Positions 47,174 to 55,974 of a stretch of 64,000 bases of DNA are shown here, piece after piece (within the stretch, counting starts at the first letter, position 1; each line of letters opens with the position of its first letter). A model generated the notes under the pieces. That model saw nothing but the letters and a program-made list of their open reading frames with translations. It made no database searches and was not told the origin of the DNA. The stretch is from Amoebidium appalachense. Its lineage: Eukaryota; Ichthyosporea. The stretch is from assembly GCA_963693365.1 (NCBI GenBank), contig CAVNZM010000006.1, forward strand, positions 3,782,001 through 3,846,000, given 5' to 3'. The position numbers were made by a program, and so were the translations under genes.

Positions 47174-47798
47174 CTGTCAGGGGTGGAAGATCGAAGTCGA
47201 GAAACCAATCTACAGTGGTGTGAAAACCAATCTCTTCCTCTTGTGGGTTCGCGTTCACGTCCAAACACGCGAAATTTTCAATCGCCAACCAATCTATGTC
47301 CTGGGGCGGAATTGTCATCGAAGGGCGGAAAGTCTTTCCGGGTGTAAAATGTTGCAAAAATGTTGCCAATGAACACGGATAAACCAACGCGTTCACACTG
47401 GTCAAACATGTAGCCGTTAAAGGGTCAACATAGAGGACTTTCAACTCATCGGCTACATGCCTTAGTATCCCGGCTGCTTTTCTCAGGCGGAGGAATTCAG
47501 AAAGCGAAGGTGTCGTGATGTGTTCATTTGGCTGTGTGCGCGATAAACAATGTGAAGCAACGTGCATGAAATGGTGGAACGGCGTATTTGGTCCTGTTTT
47601 TGTAAAAGGTACACAAACGTGGTTGTGGTCATCTATGCACTCGCCCAACGCGCACGATTTATCTATAGTCACATCCAAAAACACATCATCTCCCCTCGTC
47701 ACTAACGCTGCCTCAAAATATCGATCTTCACCAACTCTGACTCCAATAGTGCCTGGGGCGTACAGGCGCAATAAGCATGCAAACTGTGCTATGTCCAT
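47174..47798 (-). pseudogene. 5' part of the gene split by the copia array
   Basis: Starts at ATG 47798 and encodes about 208 residues (MDIAQFACLLRLYAPG...) before the insertion point. The predicted frame at 47174 continues in phase into 35328-33571. This part is globular with several Cys and aromatic residues (FHHFMHVASHCLSRTQ, DWLAIENFACLD) and no recognised domain. In the present sequence it would read eight residues into the LTR and stop. Confidence 0.75.
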
Positions 47799-48248
47799 AT
47801 CTCGTGGAGTCTACGGATTCTTACGCATTTTCGGCCTAGCGATTTAGTACATTGTGGCAGCTCATTTGGCAAGGGCTGGTTTTTGTGCGTTTTTTTTTAT
47901 CAAAGAGTCGCGCAGCCAATCGTTCACTTCCGATGAACCAACAACCAATCGTTAATTCGATAGGAAATCGGTGATTTGATGACATTCAGCCAACAAATGG
48001 GTTGTTGCCATGTGTAAATAATGATTGGTTTGTCGAAATGTCTCGCATTTTTCTTGACTTGTTGGATCGCTGATCTTCAACCAAACATATATCTACAATT
48101 TGCTTTTCTGTTATTTTAATTGGCTAGACGTCATGCAAGTGTTTTGGGCTAAAAGATTCCCGTGCTGTGATTGGTTGCTCAATCGTATCACGTTGGAAGA
48201 TGCATCGGTATGTTGTTTTGCTTTATTGAGCCCCTCGGGTCGGACGTT
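47799..48248. promoter_or_regulatory. Intergenic with several CCAAT boxes
   Basis: No gene. CCAAT/ATTGG motifs at about 47916, 47949, 47985, 48024, 48119 and 48171 in both orientations, between the divergent 47798 gene start and the 3' end of 48249-48674. It probably holds the promoter of the split gene. Confidence 0.5.
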
Positions 48249-48674
48249 CTACTCCGAGTCGCCGTCGTCGAGGATGGAATCTGTTTCTATATAGTTGTCC
48301 TTGTCGACGTGTTTGAGTGATTGCTTTGTGGCGAGGTCTTTGTCCGGTATGGCAGTCAGGAAGGATACCAGGTCGTTGGCCTTTTTCGTGTCCTTGAAGT
48401 ACGTTTCGAGCTGACGGCGGAGATACTTTTCGCTTAGTTGTGGCTTTTTGATTGATTCTTGAAGAATCAGAAGGTCTTTCGTGGGAAGCTCGAGTGACCT
48501 GACATTTCCAGACGACATGTACTTCAGAATGGCCTTCTTTATAGTATTCATTTTCTTGGTCACAGGTTTTGTCTGTGCCGCGTGCTCCTTGATCTGTGCG
48601 TGGAGGGTTGCATAGTCACGCAAAACGCCCTTCAAGCTCTCTACATTGGAGATCTCGGTGTTTGGTTTTCCCAT
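48249..48674 (-). CDS. DUF5760-like small protein
   Basis: 141 residues. The pattern LRDYATLHAQIKEHAAQTKPV...KKAILKYMSSGNVRSLELP..DLLILQESIKKPQLSEKYLRRQLETYF fits a conserved family of giant-virus proteins (N-terminal coiled coil, then a 'yM...i..i.l' core and an L(S/T)xxyL C-terminal motif). Acidic tail. Function unknown in all members I recall. The family call is from memory and uncertain. Confidence 0.6.
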   Translation of the reverse strand: MGKPNTEISNVESLKGVLRDYATLHAQIKEHAAQTKPVTKKMNTIKKAILKYMSSGNVRSLELPTKDLLILQESIKKPQLSEKYLRRQLETYFKDTKKANDLVSFLTAIPDKDLATKQSLKHVDKDNYIETDSILDDGDSE

Positions 48675-48734
48675 TTGCTATTACACACACATAATATTTT
48701 GTGGTGTTTTCGGCGAAGTCGTGGTGCTAACGTC

Positions 48735-48798
48735 ATCGAGTCTTGGTTCTGCTTGCGTCATCGAGTCTTGTTCTGCTTGCGTCATCGACGATTATAAA
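48735..48798 (+). promoter_or_regulatory. Triple CRE-like repeat plus TATA
   Basis: GTCATCGAGTCTTG and CTTGCGTCATCGA units repeat three times (48735, 48759, 48781), followed by ATTATAAATG at 48791-48800. The TATA position argues that translation of the downstream gene begins later than the first ATG. Confidence 0.6.
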
Positions 48799-48866
48799 TG
48801 ACGATGTCATCGACCGCGAGCTCGACGTTTCGATCATTGGTTGGATTTGTCCGTGTGAACCCCAAG

Positions 48867-50108
48867 ATGCGTTTTGCGACGACCGGGGCGAGTTGTGTGC
48901 CGTTGTGCTTTTTCAACCATCCTGTCGAAGGAGCCTCCGTGTTCCTAGCCCGACCCCGTGCCTACAATCCATTTGGGGGTGTCGAGAGGTGGAGCCTTGA
49001 GACGGGCCCCGTTGGCTTCCCAAGCGCTGGTCTGGCGCGGTTTTGCGAGTTGACCACGGCGTACGTCGTGCTGGTAGTCGATTATCCGACGTTTGTTGTG
49101 TGGGGCAAATGTACAATCTCGTTGGTTAATCGCCATCGCGCGGAACCTGGCGTTGGCCAATCAGCGTTGCTGCGCGCGTCACCGGGCAGTGCAAACGCGG
49201 ATAGGCGGGTTGGGGCCGCGTCGGCTGACATACTCGCGCTGGACGTCTTGCTGCCGTTCGATGTAACCGGTGCGCGTCTCGTGGGATACAGCGGTCGCCA
49301 CGGGGTCGTGGTATTTTTGATCCACAGCAGCCCAGATCTGGGTGACTGGGCCTGTCCGCAGCTCCGGGGATATGGGACCGGTACTGCCGGGGCTGGGAAA
49401 GGACCCGGGTTGCCGCTTTGGTCGATGGACCGACATGTGGTCTCCGAGCATCCGTGTTCTGTGGGCGACTCGCTTGTTGTGTTGTGTCGGGGAGAGCGAG
49501 GATCGACGTTTGTTGTGTCGGTTGATTGGGTCACGGGTGCACGGAACTGGAGTGTCTGTCTGGGTGGGTGGATGGGTGCGATGGGGGTGTTGTCGGTGTC
49601 GAGTGTCGATATCCGTGTTCTGTACCACAATCATGCGCCAGGTGAGGACGGGACGCTCGCGGTGGTGGACGCGATCGGTCTGCGGGACGGCCGACTTCTT
49701 GGGGAATGCAGAGTGGATATGCTGACGACATGTAGACCTCATTGGTGCGGTGATGAAGTCGGGTGTGCATTCTGTTCAAAGGCACCCCTCGAGCCCACAC
49801 ATCGATACTTTGCCAAGCGTGCGTTATGTACTTGTTGGGTGGATATGTACGAGAGGACGGTGTTGTGCCGCGGGGGCGACCGATTGTATGTTGGTCGCCT
49901 GGGTTTCAGTAGAGGGGATAGCGATGTGCTGATATACGAAGTCGGCGCTGACGATGTGGTGCGTCTTGTCAGCCAGCATCGCGTGTTTCTGGATGGTGTC
50001 GTGCACGCGCTGACCATGAGTGTCGCCAGTCGATTCGTTGTTTTGGGCGCACACGTGACCGCCGATGGAGGGAGTATCTTTCAGGTTTTCCGGTGGAAGA
50101 TCGAGTGA
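48867..50108 (+). CDS. Hypothetical beta-rich protein
   Basis: 413 residues from ATG 48867 (ATG 48798 gives 436 but overlaps the TATA box). Many short beta-strand-like segments with repeated Val/Gly/Trp patterns (FVVSVDWVTGARNWSV, LLGECRVDMLT, LYVGRLGFSRGDSDVLIYEV), compatible with a beta-propeller. A Cys cluster is near residue 300 (CRPHWCGDEVGCAFCSKAP). Codon use is less GC-rich than the central genes. Function unknown; propeller is inference. Confidence 0.6.
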   Translation: MRFATTGASCVPLCFFNHPVEGASVFLARPRAYNPFGGVERWSLETGPVGFPSAGLARFCELTTAYVVLVVDYPTFVVWGKCTISLVNRHRAEPGVGQSALLRASPGSANADRRVGAASADILALDVLLPFDVTGARLVGYSGRHGVVVFLIHSSPDLGDWACPQLRGYGTGTAGAGKGPGLPLWSMDRHVVSEHPCSVGDSLVVLCRGERGSTFVVSVDWVTGARNWSVCLGGWMGAMGVLSVSSVDIRVLYHNHAPGEDGTLAVVDAIGLRDGRLLGECRVDMLTTCRPHWCGDEVGCAFCSKAPLEPTHRYFAKRALCTCWVDMYERTVLCRGGDRLYVGRLGFSRGDSDVLIYEVGADDVVRLVSQHRVFLDGVVHALTMSVASRFVVLGAHVTADGGSIFQVFRWKIE

Positions 50109-50413
50109 TGTGTGGGCTACTATTGCCCGGTGTACTAACGATTTGAAGCTACACAGCTGGCTATTTTTGCTTTCGTGCTCGGTCATTAGTATTCAATATT
50201 ACACACCATGTTCTGTCATTTGGTTTCGGTGTTGGCACTAAGATATGTAATTGCACACCGACATGTGTCGACGGTTCATAGTCTTTGCTTCTGTTTGCCA
50301 GCACTGCCAAAGTTTGTATCCATCAAACATTATATATAAACTGTATCTGTATCTGTGTGTTGTTCCCCGTTCCGTGCATGCTCGATAATAGCACGTAAAA
50401 TAATGGGTTAGTC
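50109..50413. other. Intergenic between convergent genes
   Basis: AT-rich, with no gene seen. A TATATATAAA stretch lies near 50330. Confidence 0.5.
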
Positions 50414-51394
50414 TCATATGACCACTGATTCGATGTATCCTCGGGTGGGTGCGGCGTCCCATGCAGGGCAGCCATGTGTGTGTTGCGTTTGTGCTGTGGA
50501 TTGTGCGTACGGGTCGAGCTTGCGTTCGTGGCCGACAAAGAAGTTTGTCGTGAGAGTCGCGATTGTTCGGCTTGATGCGAGTGTCACTTGGTATGCCTTG
50601 AGGGATGCACATGCAAATGCTTTGTCGTCGAAGAAAGACTCGCATCTCGCCAGTGTTTTTGAGATTGTTGTCGAGCCGGATTTGACGGCCGTGACCGTTC
50701 CACAGTCGTGCAGTGGAAACGCAACATATGTGCCTTCAAAAGCACCCTTGATGGTCCAACAAGGACTCTGTTTGTCTCCAGAGAAGTGGATCAGTCCTGA
50801 AGATATTGCCCCGTGAACTGTCTCGTCGTATGTCATCCACGGAGACGATCCGTGTGTGAATACGCGGCCGCCGTGTACATCCAGAAATGCAATTCTATGG
50901 ATGTTTGGGTCCCTCGATGTGGCCGTTTTCTGTTGGGGTTCGTTATTTTCCTGGTAGAGTCTTTTGTAATTGGCGAGTTCGTGGTGAAGCCTAATGTTAT
51001 CCTTTTCCGTCTCTTGTAATGAATTTATAAGCCTGTTCTGATTATTTAAGAGCTTGATCGCGTTGCTTATTTGCGACATGATACTTTCCAATCCCTTCTC
51101 GAGTGGATCGTCTTTGGTTTTTTCTGTTGTGCTAGGTTGCAAATGAGCAGCCATCGTCGTGAAATGATTCAAAATTTTGAGTGTCTGTGTGGAGGTTCTG
51201 TTAAACATGTTTATTATATTTTTAATGTCGTCTATTTTGTTTGGGTCGTCGACATCAGTGCCACCCCCAACTGTTCCCGATCCAGCGGTGTCGCTTTCTT
51301 TTGGCATTTTCGATAACAATCTGACGATGTCATCGTGTGTGGCGCTCAGTGAATTCCGAATTCCGCTTAGAATTTCTTCGTTTACGGTTGACAT
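50414..51394 (-). CDS. Coiled-coil protein with unrecognised C-terminal domain
   Basis: 326 residues. The N-terminal half is helical with Asn/Gln/Leu-rich heptads (SQISNAIKLLNNQNRLINSL, then RLHHELANYKRLYQEN). Residues about 165-290 form a globular domain (RIAFLDVHGGRVFTHGSSPW...FVGHERKLDPY). The overall layout resembles viral fibre or attachment proteins, but no family is identified. It diverges from the 52898 gene across the 134-bp satellite. Confidence 0.55.
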   Translation of the reverse strand: MSTVNEEILSGIRNSLSATHDDIVRLLSKMPKESDTAGSGTVGGGTDVDDPNKIDDIKNIINMFNRTSTQTLKILNHFTTMAAHLQPSTTEKTKDDPLEKGLESIMSQISNAIKLLNNQNRLINSLQETEKDNIRLHHELANYKRLYQENNEPQQKTATSRDPNIHRIAFLDVHGGRVFTHGSSPWMTYDETVHGAISSGLIHFSGDKQSPCWTIKGAFEGTYVAFPLHDCGTVTAVKSGSTTISKTLARCESFFDDKAFACASLKAYQVTLASSRTIATLTTNFFVGHERKLDPYAQSTAQTQHTHGCPAWDAAPTRGYIESVVI

Positions 51395-51477
51395 TTCTGT
51401 TTATCATTGCTGTGAAAATATCGACACCGCCCGAGCGACAAATTATTGGTCTCGTAACGGACACGCCAATCGGCTAG
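51395..51477. promoter_or_regulatory. Short upstream region of the 50414-51394 gene
   Basis: Contains CCAAT motifs on the minus strand (ATTATTGGTC near 51443) and leads into the 134-bp satellite. Confidence 0.35.
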
Positions 51478-52620
51478 TCTGGTGGGACGGAAGCAAGGGT
51501 TCTGTGTGGCGACCAATCGGAACGCGCGGTTGGGGCGTGGTCGTGGTGACGGGACTGCGGTCAAGGGTAGAAGCATCATCGAAGACCCTGTCGTGTCGGA
51601 CGCGCAATCTGATTGGTGGGACGGAAGCAAGGGTTCTGTGTGGCGACCAATCGGAACGCGCGGTTGGGGCGTGGTCGTGGTGACGGGACTGCGGTCAAGG
51701 GTAGAAGCATCATCGAAGACCCTGTCGTGTCGGACGCGCAATCTGATTGGTGGGACGGAAGCAAGGGTTCTGTGTGGCGACCAATCGGAACGCGCGGTTG
51801 GGGCGTGGTCGTGGTGACGGGACTGCGGTCAAGGGTAGAAGCATCATCGAAGACCCTGTCGTGTCGGACGCGCAATCTGATTGGTGGGACGGAAGCAAGG
51901 GTTCTGTGTGGCGACCAATCGGAACGCGCGGTTGGGGCGTGGTCGTGGTGACGGGACTGCGGTCAAGGGTAGAAGCATCATCGAAGACCCTGTCGTGTCG
52001 GACGCGCAATCTGATTGGTGGGACGGAAGCAAGGGTTCTGTGTGGCGACCAATCGGAACGCGCGGTTGGAGCGTGGTCGTGGTGACGGGACTGCGGTCAA
52101 GGGTAGAAGCATCATCGAAGACCCTGTCGTGTCGGACGCGCAATCTGATTGGTGGGACGGAAGCAAGGGTTCTGTGTGGCGACCAATCGGAACGCGCGGT
52201 TGGGGCGTGGTCGTGGTGACGGGACTGCGGTCAAGGGTAGAAGCATCATCGAAGACCCTGTCGTGTCGGACGCGCAATCTGATTGGTGGGACGGAAGCAA
52301 GGGTTCTGTGTGGCGACCAATCGGAACGCGCGGTTGGGGCGTGGTCGTGGTGACGGGACTGCGGTCAAGGGTAGAAGCATCATCGAAGACCCTGTCGTGT
52401 CGGACGCGCAATCTGATTGGTGGGACGGAAGCAATGGTTCTGTGTGGCGACCAATCGGAACGCGCGGTTGGGGCATGGTCGTGGTGACGGGACTGCGGTC
52501 AAGGGTAGAAGCATCATCGAAGACCCTGTCGTGTCGGACGCGCAATCTGATTGGTGGGACGGAAGCAAGGGTTCTGTGTGGCGACCAATCGGAACGCGCG
52601 GTTGGGGCGTGGTCGTGTGG
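51478..52620. repeat. 134-bp satellite, about 8.5 copies
   Basis: Units start with GGTGGGACGGAAGC at 51480, 51614, 51748, 51882, 52016, 52150, 52284, 52418 and 52552 (last one truncated). Each holds CGACCAATCGGAACGCGCGG and a reverse ATTGG (CTGATTGGTGGG), so each carries two oppositely oriented CCAAT boxes. Only a few single-base differences are visible (52071, 52434, 52474). The unit length is not a multiple of three, so the repeated 99- and 112-residue frames are artefacts. Confidence 0.95.
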
Positions 52621-52800
52621 TCAAGAGTTCGAAGACCCTATCGTGTCGAACGCGCAATCTGATGTGTGATATTTCTGTTGTTTTTTTTTTTGTTATTTTA
52701 TTCTCCTTCTGTGATTTGTTTACAACAATCTTAAACCGGGCGGTCCAATTGATGGATGTCTCTTGATACTTTGTTTTTGTCGCTACGTTGTGTGTCTCCT

Positions 52801-52810
52801 GGCTATAAGA
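52801..52810 (+). promoter_or_regulatory. TATA box for 52898-54091
   Basis: GGCTATAAGA about 90 bp upstream of ATG 52898. Confidence 0.5.
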
Positions 52811-52897
52811 AGTGTTGTGTGTGTGTCAGTATGCTCATTCTACAGTCGCAGCTTTCTTTTCACATCTACTCTAGCTCTCAACGAGGCTGTTTTCAAC

Positions 52898-54091
52898 ATG
52901 TCTAACCTTAGCTCTCGAGACTACGACTTGGGGGTTGATGGTGCTGCAATCGAGGCGGCCCTTGCCATTCCTAGGAATGTCAAAAACCTCGTGCGCGTTG
53001 CTGGGTTCGGATGTGTTGTCCGTGATCTGATGACTACTTTTGCCGACTATACCCACGACGAGAGGCTCAAGGAAATCCTTTCTGCTATCAAGTGTATGTT
53101 ACCTGAAGGGATACCACAATACCCGAGGGGTTTCACTTCAGAAGACGAAGAGAGTCTGAGGACCGCCATCGTTTCTTACTGCAAGAGTAGCAACCGCAAC
53201 GCCACGATTGCTCGGAATGTCGAGTCGTGTGCACGTGCCGGTGATCTCGCCCAGTCTATGGGTGCCGCCCCCATCGCCCCGCCTCAAGATGTCGCCCCCA
53301 TCGCCCCGCCTCAAGATGTCGCCCCCATCGCCCCGCCTCAAGATGTCGACATCGAGATGGCTGAGCAAGACCCAGATGATACTAAGATGGGTGATCACAA
53401 TTCGGAAAGGAGCTCCAGTAGTAGGTCTGATACCGAATCGTCGTCGTCTTCGTCTTCATCTGATGACGATGACAACGATGACAACGATGACAACGATGAC
53501 AACAAGGGGGCTATCTGTCTCAGTGACTTCTACAGTCTTATGCAGAAGAATCGTGAGAGCCAGGACAATGTGGTTATCGATGTGCCAGCCTCGCGGTTTG
53601 CTATGTTCGATAAACTGGGCAATCCGATCTTTGTCGAGTCACGCCATCGAATCGCCGAACCCCAAACCGCTCCGATCGAGGTTTCCTCTGACGATGACAC
53701 CACTCAAGATCGTCCGCCTGTCGCTCAGCCCGTCGTCTCTAATGGGATCAGTAAGACCATTGGCCGCAAGTTGGCGATTCCATCGGTGGGCAAGACCCTC
53801 CCCGGGACTGCCGAGGCACTTCGGAAGATCGCGAATGCCGGTGTTCAAAAGCACTCCAAGCCCAAGAAGTCTAAGCCCAAGAAGTCTAAGTCGGAATCGC
53901 CCGTACCCAACAACATTGCCGACTGTAATAACCCAGAGAGTAGAAAACGTGCATTTTCTGAATATATGGATACTTGCAAGAATATTTGTAAACTGGTAAA
54001 GAAGAATATATTGACAGAGGAGCAGGCTAAACAGGCTAAACTTGCGGCCTGGCAGAAGAGAATCAAAGACGAGTCAAAGCCTGATGAATAG
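52898..54091 (+). CDS. Low-complexity acidic/Ser-rich nuclear-type protein
   Basis: 397 residues from ATG 52898. The N-terminal 110 residues are globular. Three exact tandem units of APIAPPQDV follow, then a Ser run and an Asp/Asn run (DDDDNDDNDDNDDN), a middle region with basic patches, KPKKSKPKKSKS (NLS-like) and a helical C terminus (NICKLVKKNILTEEQAKQ). The layout suggests a DNA-associated or regulatory protein. An AATAAA lies near 54211. It ends about 150 bp inside the right TIR. Confidence 0.6.
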   Translation: MSNLSSRDYDLGVDGAAIEAALAIPRNVKNLVRVAGFGCVVRDLMTTFADYTHDERLKEILSAIKCMLPEGIPQYPRGFTSEDEESLRTAIVSYCKSSNRNATIARNVESCARAGDLAQSMGAAPIAPPQDVAPIAPPQDVAPIAPPQDVDIEMAEQDPDDTKMGDHNSERSSSSRSDTESSSSSSSSDDDDNDDNDDNDDNKGAICLSDFYSLMQKNRESQDNVVIDVPASRFAMFDKLGNPIFVESRHRIAEPQTAPIEVSSDDDTTQDRPPVAQPVVSNGISKTIGRKLAIPSVGKTLPGTAEALRKIANAGVQKHSKPKKSKPKKSKSESPVPNNIADCNNPESRKRAFSEYMDTCKNICKLVKKNILTEEQAKQAKLAAWQKRIKDESKPDE

Positions 54092-54251
54092 GTTTAAATC
54101 ATGTCATTAGTGTCGATGTATGCGTGTTCTTAGTCTTAACAGTAGATTCGGCTTCTATTAGTATGCATATGTGTTTCTGTGCTTGTTTCTTATATCGACT
54201 TGGCTTGTCAATAAAAGTTTCATTGTGTTGTTACTCGATATGTTTGGTGAA

Positions 54252-55063
54252 TATTATACCCCCCCCCCCCCCCCCTGCCTCGCGTGCCCCACGTGCCCCA
54301 CGTGCCTCGCGTGCCCCACGTGCCTCGCGTGCCTCACCTGCCTCACCTGCCTCACGTGCCCCCCCCCCCCCTGTCCCCCTGCCCCCCTGCCTCACCTGCC
54401 TCACGTGCCTGCCTCACCTGCCCCCCCTGCCCCCCTGCCTCACCTGCCTCACCTGCCTCACCTGCCCGGGTCAAGACTCAAGACTTAGACTTTTTGCTCT
54501 CTGTCTCGCGTGTAGACTTAGACTTTTTGCTCTCTGTCTCGCGTGTAGACTTAGACGTTTTGCTCTCTCTCTCTGTGTGCTTCGCGTGTAGACTTAGACG
54601 TTTTGCTCTCTCTCTCTCTGTGCCAGTGTCCATACTTAGACTTTTTGCTCTCTGTCTCGCGTGTAGACTTAGACTTTTTGCTCTCTGTCTCGCGTGTAGA
54701 CAGAGACTTTTTGCTCTCTGTCTCGCGTGTAGACTTAGACTTTTTGCTCTCTGTCTCTCTGTGCCAGTGTCCATACTTAGACGTTTTGCTTCCCGTCCCC
54801 CGTTCCCCGTTCCCCGGCCTGATCCTTAGTGTGACACTATGTTATCGCGTTTTAGGTTTAAATCGATAAGTGTTTGTTGTCATTGGCCACTTTTCCACTT
54901 AAAAGTGGGTAATGCTGTATCGTTTGTTTTATCTCTTTTTTTTTTCTCTTTTTCGATTTTAAGTGAAAAAAAGTGGGAAGTGGGAAATAGATCGATCGCG
55001 ATCGGATCGGAGGGTTTGGTGGGGGTGTGATCTCAAAGTTACCAGATCACATGACTAGTCCAA
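54252..55063. repeat. Right terminal inverted repeat of the viral element
   Basis: Inverted copy of 2848-3690: C-rich array (54262-54470), 33-bp repeat array (54480-54790) and the outer unique part ending in GATCACATGACTAGTCCAA. Repeat numbers and a few bases differ from the left arm. Confidence 0.9.
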
Positions 55064-55065
55064 TA

Positions 55066-55319
55066 TTGGATTGGGCGAGGGACTTGGTAAGGTTCGAATC
55101 GAATCGCGAAGGGCCGCCAGGCCCGGAGCACGGCGGCCGGAGGCCGGCCCGGCCCGAAGGGCCCGGCGAACGGGGCCCGGCGACCAGTCCGGCGCACCGG
55201 GGGTCTGGGGGGACGGGGGGTCTGGGGGGAGGGAGTGGGATCCACCGGCCGCCGTGCTCCGGGCCTGGCGGCCCTTCGCGATTCGATTCGAACCTTACCA
55301 AGTCCCTCGCCCAATCCAA
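55066..55319. repeat. Perfect 75-bp foldback element abutting the right TIR
   Basis: The arm TTGGATTGGGCGAGGGACTT... (55066-55140) is repeated exactly, inverted, at 55245-55319, around a GC-rich loop of about 104 bp. The arm includes GGTTCGAATC, a match to the tRNA B-box. It begins only two bases after the last base of the viral TIR. Confidence 0.9.
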
Positions 55320-55974
55320 AGCTGACAACGGAGGACGGTATAAAATTTTAAACTCTGCTACACTTGGCAGAACGATGCTACACGATATCCGATTGGTTGT
55401 AGCTTGAAGCCAAGAAACCAATCAAATAAGCCGGATATAACGCCCTTGGTCCCCCTAGTTGCTTTCAGGGTATAAACCAAAGAAAGCGAACCGTCTGCCA
55501 CTCAGTCAGCTCAGTCTCCGTTTCTATCCTCCCAGAGAGATGGCCTTTGCCATGAAGCATCTCTATTCCCTGTCCTGGCTTGCGCCAGAACCTTCTGAGG
55601 GTGAGTGAGTCGGCCCCGGGAACACCGACTTCCCAACTAACCGTCACGACGGCCCTCTTAAGGGCCGCAACATTGGCAGCCACGCCACAAGCACCCAAAC
55701 ATCACCACCGCCTCCGAGGTGAGCAGGGGCAGCGCCGTGAGCAGCTGGAGGAAGAGCGGTCAGACCAAGGAGACAGCTACTAGCATGGTAAGGGTTCAGT
55801 CACGTCCAGTCTGTTTGCTTGCGCACAACTTCCTGGCCGTCGCTGGCACCCAACCCCGGCCTAATCGTTCAGGGGGTGGGCCCTTCTTCAATCTGCAGCC
55901 TCCTCTCCTTGTCTTTGCAGTTGTTGTTATAAAAATTAGTTCCTTTTGCCCTATCTTGTTTCTCTGCCGGTAGC
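55320..55974. other. Host right flank, no firm gene
   Basis: CCAAT motifs near 55420, then a short start-like ATGGCC at 55541 followed by possible splice sites (GAGGGTGAGT near 55600, TTTGCAG near 55918). This could be a spliced host gene, but I cannot establish it. Confidence 0.35.

Noticed and set aside
47142-47372. Plus-strand 76-residue frame at the right copia boundary
   Set aside because: Spans the LTR/viral junction and is antisense to the split gene.
51382-52669. A series of identical 99- and 112-residue frames every 134 bp
   Set aside because: The satellite unit is not a multiple of three, so each copy regenerates the same chance frame. No start context or coding bias.
2848-55063. 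Classification as a Polinton/Maverick
   Set aside because: No protein-primed DNA polymerase, retroviral-type integrase or adenovirus-like protease was seen, and the capsid protein has the giant-virus N-terminal signature.
55541-55970. Possible spliced host gene starting at ATG 55541
   Set aside because: A donor-like and an acceptor-like site are present, but the exons are too short to support without transcripts.
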